A stretch of 5,837 bases of DNA, taken from assembly GCA_016929815.1 (NCBI GenBank), contig JAFGIC010000323.1, positions 1-5,837 of the forward strand, written 5' to 3'. A program made the position numbers and the translations under genes. Source of the DNA: Deltaproteobacteria bacterium (GTDB taxonomy: Bacteria > Desulfobacterota > DSM-4660 > Desulfatiglandales > HGW-15). Of the stretch, positions 3,459 through 5,837 are shown piece by piece; position 1 is the stretch's first letter, and each line of letters opens with the position of its first letter. The notes under the pieces were generated by a model. That model did no database searches. It was given only the letters and a program-made list of their open reading frames with translations, and was not told the origin of the DNA.

Positions 3459-5837
3459 ATGAAGATCCCGAAATGGACCACATTTATAGCTTCGCTTCTA
3501 ATAATCCTTTTCTGGTCAAGCCTGGCCAATGAAGGGCTGTTCGCCCTTTCGGAAAAATTATATACGGATAACGGAATAAACCACGCCCTGATCATTGGAA
3601 TAGGAGACTATGAACAGTGGCCAAAACTGAGCAGCCCCCCGAAGGATGCCAAAGAAATAGCAAGGATTCTAACGGAGAAGTATAATTTCAAGCAAGAGAA
3701 TATCGAGCTGCTCACGGATGATTCCAAAGAGAAGCCCACTCTGGTAACCATCGTTACCTATCTTGATAAATATGTAAGCACGCTGACCGAAAAAGACAAT
3801 CTCCTGATCTTCTATTCAGGACACAGTACCGAAGATGAGGATGGAGATACTTACTGGATTCCGAAAAATGCTCAGAAAAAGTTGAAGATGACCTGGCTGA
3901 GTCATTCGGGCATCTGCGAGGAATATCTTGCTTCAGATAAGTTCAAGGCAAAGAATGTCGCTATTGTAACAGACTCATTATTTTCGAAAAAATTGTTAAA
4001 ACCAACTTCCATCGTGCTCTCTCCCTATGACTTGCGATACCCGGAAAAAATTACTGAAAAGGCGACAAAAAGATCCAGGGAGGTCATTGCCTTTGGAGAC
4101 AAGCACTGGCCCGGCAGCGGAAAGACGGAAGGCTTTGGGCTTTTCACCTACTATTTTCGCAAGGCCTTGATAGACAACTGGTTCAAAGTCATAGACCTTG
4201 AAAACCTGATCTTTAACGAAGATATGATCTTTCAGGTCCGAAAGGTCGCGGGGACCAGGTTGTTGCGTGGCAGGCTTAAAAAGAGTCCAATGGAGGATGA
4301 GGGCCAGACCATTATTACCCGGGTTCTGTCGCCACCCCCGGTTGACATAACCAATGCTTACGTTAACCCGAAAAAGGGTTTCGTGGGCGACAAGTTTATT
4401 ATTGAAGCAATTACCAATCGCTCCGCGTTTGAAGTATATGTCGAGCTGAAAGGCAAAAAGTACCTCATGGAAGGAGAAGGCACTGAATGGAGACACTCTA
4501 TCCAAGTGGCAAGTCTCGGCACATCTCCATATAAAGTACTGGCGATAAATGAAGATGATCTTGAGGGCAAGTCAAAGAAGGGCGAGATTACGACCATTCA
4601 ATCCCTCGCAAGCATGGTTAATGTAACAAACGCTTCTGCGAGCCCCCAGAGTGGCCTGGGAGGGGATGAGTTCAGCTTCTCCGCGAAAACAGACAGCCCC
4701 GCGCAAAAGGTCACTTTAATCATCGAAGGGAACCGGTATGAGATGACAGGTTCCGGCACCGACTGGTCCCTCAAGAGAAAGGTGGAGGAGACCGGAGCAG
4801 TCGCCTTCTCCATAGCAGCCCTGAATAAAGACGGGCTTGAAGGCCGGTCTAAAGGGGGGGTTGTCTCGATCAAGGCGCCCCAGGTCAATATCGTAGAGCT
4901 GAAAACCTCCCCGGACAAGGGTTACGCTGGAGATGAATTCTCGATCATTGCCAATACCGATCACCCCGCTCGCTCGGTCGCCCTGGATCTGGACGGCGTG
5001 ACCTATGTGATGCAAGGTTCGGGAAAGGAATGGTCCCTTAAAAGGAAGATCCCTGATATAGGAAAGAAAAAACTTATTGTTATCGCCAAAAACATGGAAG
5101 GAAAACCCGGCCTTTCCAAAAGCGTTGAGATAATGACCAGCGAGAGGCCGGCCGGAATCCCTGATGTCACTACAGTTGCCCTGAGCCCAAAAAAGGTCTA
5201 CGCCGGGGAGAATTTTGTGATAAGGGTGAAGACCAGCACGGATGCCGAAGGGGTATTCTTAGAGCTCGAAGGCAAGAAACAACCCATGGAAGGCTCCGGC
5301 ACCGAATGGAAATACTCGACCCAAATAGCAAGCGTTGGCGATACAGGATATAAGGTAACAGCGAGGAATAAGGACGGCAAGGAGGGCAGGCCGAGCGAAG
5401 GAAAGATCACGACAACGGAAAAGGCGAAAAAAGGCATAGACGTGATAAAGGCGGCTGTGAGCCCGCAGAAAGGGAACCAGGGGCAGACATTCACGTTTGA
5501 GGCCACCACAAACGCCCCCGCAGAAAACGTAACAGCAGTGATTGGGGATAAAAAGTACAGCATGACCGGGTCCGGGACTAACTGGTCCCTGAAGAAAAAG
5601 ATAGATAACCTGGGAAGCATAGATTTTTATGTTATCGCCACCGATAAAAAAGGATCGGAAGGGAGTTCCAAGGGAGGAAGCTTTGCGACAAAGGCCCTGC
5701 TGGCCAATGTTATCGATGCAAAGGTAACCTCTGAAAATGGTTATATCGGTGAGGAATTCACCTTCACGGTCAATACCGACAACCCGGCAAGCTCTGTTTC
5801 CCTGGAAATGGGCGGTGTGACATATAATATGGAAGGC
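3459..5837 (+). CDS. secreted caspase-like (peptidase C14 fold) pseudo-protease with Ig-like repeats, 3' end missing
   Basis: The frame is open from the ATG at 3459 to the right edge (793 codons, no stop). Residues 1-23 form a Sec-type signal peptide (two lysines, hydrophobic core, SLA before a likely cleavage). Residues 41 to about 285 match bacterial caspase-family proteins: ALIIGIGDY (43-51), PPKDAKEIARIL (60-71), DNLLIFYSGH (113-122), YWIPKNA (132-138), TWLSHSGICEEYL (145-157), then a segment near 205 resembling the family's SR-v-L-S-G stretch. The histidine of the dyad is kept (H122), but the catalytic cysteine motif DSCFS reads DSLFS with leucine at 174, and GHG reads GHS. The only cysteine in the visible protein is C153. 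A Pro-rich linker leads to Ig-like repeats from residue 295 onward. The protein is probably exported and non-proteolytic, serving as a binding scaffold (inference). The ribosome binding site is weak (GGA 9 nt before the ATG), but no other in-frame ATG, GTG or TTG exists before the upstream stop at 3396. Confidence 0.9.
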   Translation, partial: MKIPKWTTFIASLLIILFWSSLANEGLFALSEKLYTDNGINHALIIGIGDYEQWPKLSSPPKDAKEIARILTEKYNFKQENIELLTDDSKEKPTLVTIVTYLDKYVSTLTEKDNLLIFYSGHSTEDEDGDTYWIPKNAQKKLKMTWLSHSGICEEYLASDKFKAKNVAIVTDSLFSKKLLKPTSIVLSPYDLRYPEKITEKATKRSREVIAFGDKHWPGSGKTEGFGLFTYYFRKALIDNWFKVIDLENLIFNEDMIFQVRKVAGTRLLRGRLKKSPMEDEGQTIITRVLSPPPVDITNAYVNPKKGFVGDKFIIEAITNRSAFEVYVELKGKKYLMEGEGTEWRHSIQVASLGTSPYKVLAINEDDLEGKSKKGEITTIQSLASMVNVTNASASPQSGLGGDEFSFSAKTDSPAQKVTLIIEGNRYEMTGSGTDWSLKRKVEETGAVAFSIAALNKDGLEGRSKGGVVSIKAPQVNIVELKTSPDKGYAGDEFSIIANTDHPARSVALDLDGVTYVMQGSGKEWSLKRKIPDIGKKKLIVIAKNMEGKPGLSKSVEIMTSERPAGIPDVTTVALSPKKVYAGENFVIRVKTSTDAEGVFLELEGKKQPMEGSGTEWKYSTQIASVGDTGYKVTARNKDGKEGRPSEGKITTTEKAKKGIDVIKAAVSPQKGNQGQTFTFEATTNAPAENVTAVIGDKKYSMTGSGTNWSLKKKIDNLGSIDFYVIATDKKGSEGSSKGGSFATKALLANVIDAKVTSENGYIGEEFTFTVNTDNPASSVSLEMGGVTYNMEG
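4341..5159 (+). repeat. first three-domain Ig-like super-unit (repeats 1-3)
   Basis: This covers residues 295-567 of the caspase-like protein. The units are repeat 1 at 4341-4616 (92 aa), repeat 2 at 4617-4883 (89 aa) and repeat 3 at 4884-5159 (92 aa). Each has an early P-x-x-G-x-x-G-[DE]-x-F element, then a T-[DN]-x-[PS]-A strand, then M-x-G-x-G-x-x-W (Met at residues 337, 429 and 518) and a closing A-x-N-x-[DE]-[GD]. The pattern is that of bacterial Ig-like beta-sandwich domains. Confidence 0.85.
5160..5837 (+). repeat. second three-domain Ig-like super-unit (repeats 4-6, last one cut by the edge)
   Basis: Repeat 4 (5160-5435, 92 aa), repeat 5 (5436-5702, 89 aa) and partial repeat 6 (5703-5837, 45 aa) each resemble the repeat three places earlier more than their neighbours. 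Repeat 4 shares the EW-x-x-S-x-Q-[VI]-A-S-[LV]-G pattern with repeat 1. Repeat 5 shares WSLK-x-K and SKGG with repeat 2. Repeat 6 shares GVTY-x-M with repeat 3. The signature methionines at 610, 702 and 791 are each exactly 273 residues after those of repeats 1-3. Confidence 0.85.

Noticed and set aside
3449..3532. 27-codon plus-strand frame starting 10 nt before the caspase-like start
   Set aside because: It overlaps the signal peptide codons in another frame, encodes nothing recognisable and has no better ribosome binding site.
3996..4505. 169-codon open frame on the minus strand inside the caspase-like gene
   Set aside because: It lies opposite a frame with clear caspase-fold and Ig-like motifs. 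Its translation resembles no domain and it has no ribosome binding site. Similar antisense frames at 4598-4918, 4716-5015 and 5198-5620 are explained the same way by codon bias in the repeats.

Overview
The window looks like chromosomal DNA from a Gram-negative bacterium with elaborate signalling. A SPOR peptidoglycan-binding domain, secreted or envelope proteins with Sec-type signals, a class III cyclase with an FHA domain, a PP2C phosphatase and a caspase-fold protein with Ig-like repeats are a combination I associate with Desulfobacterota (former Deltaproteobacteria) and similar environmental lineages. That placement is an impression from gene content, not a measurement. I see no mobile elements, tRNA or rRNA genes, or CRISPR arrays.

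Layout. Positions 1-123 hold no supportable gene. A strong bidirectional hairpin terminator at 124-160 follows and overlaps the stop codon of a minus-strand gene (153-1004) for a membrane-targeted SPOR + DUF1566/Lcl C-terminal protein. That gene has its own sigma70-type promoter at 1057-1086. Next, also on the minus strand, are a cytoplasmic adenylate cyclase with a C-terminal FHA domain (1194-2096) and, upstream of it, a PP2C-type Ser/Thr protein phosphatase (2157-2966). They are 60 bp apart and probably form one operon. A 492-bp divergent intergenic region (2967-3458) contains two outward-facing TTGACA -35 boxes that form the arms of one inverted repeat. On the plus strand, a secreted caspase-like (peptidase C14) protein starts at 3459 and runs off the right edge. 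All 793 visible codons are open.

How the genes may work together (inference). The FHA domain reads phosphothreonine and PP2C removes phosphate, so the minus-strand pair looks like a cAMP-producing module controlled by Ser/Thr phosphorylation. The kinase is not in the window. The divergent gene encodes an exported protein whose caspase fold has lost its catalytic cysteine (DSLFS instead of DSCFS). It carries at least six Ig-like repeats arranged as a three-domain super-unit that recurs at exactly 273 residues. It is best read as a pseudo-protease and binding scaffold. A shared divergent control region would tie the intracellular signalling pair to this exported protein. The SPOR/DUF1566 protein sits beside them as a second envelope component with separate transcription.
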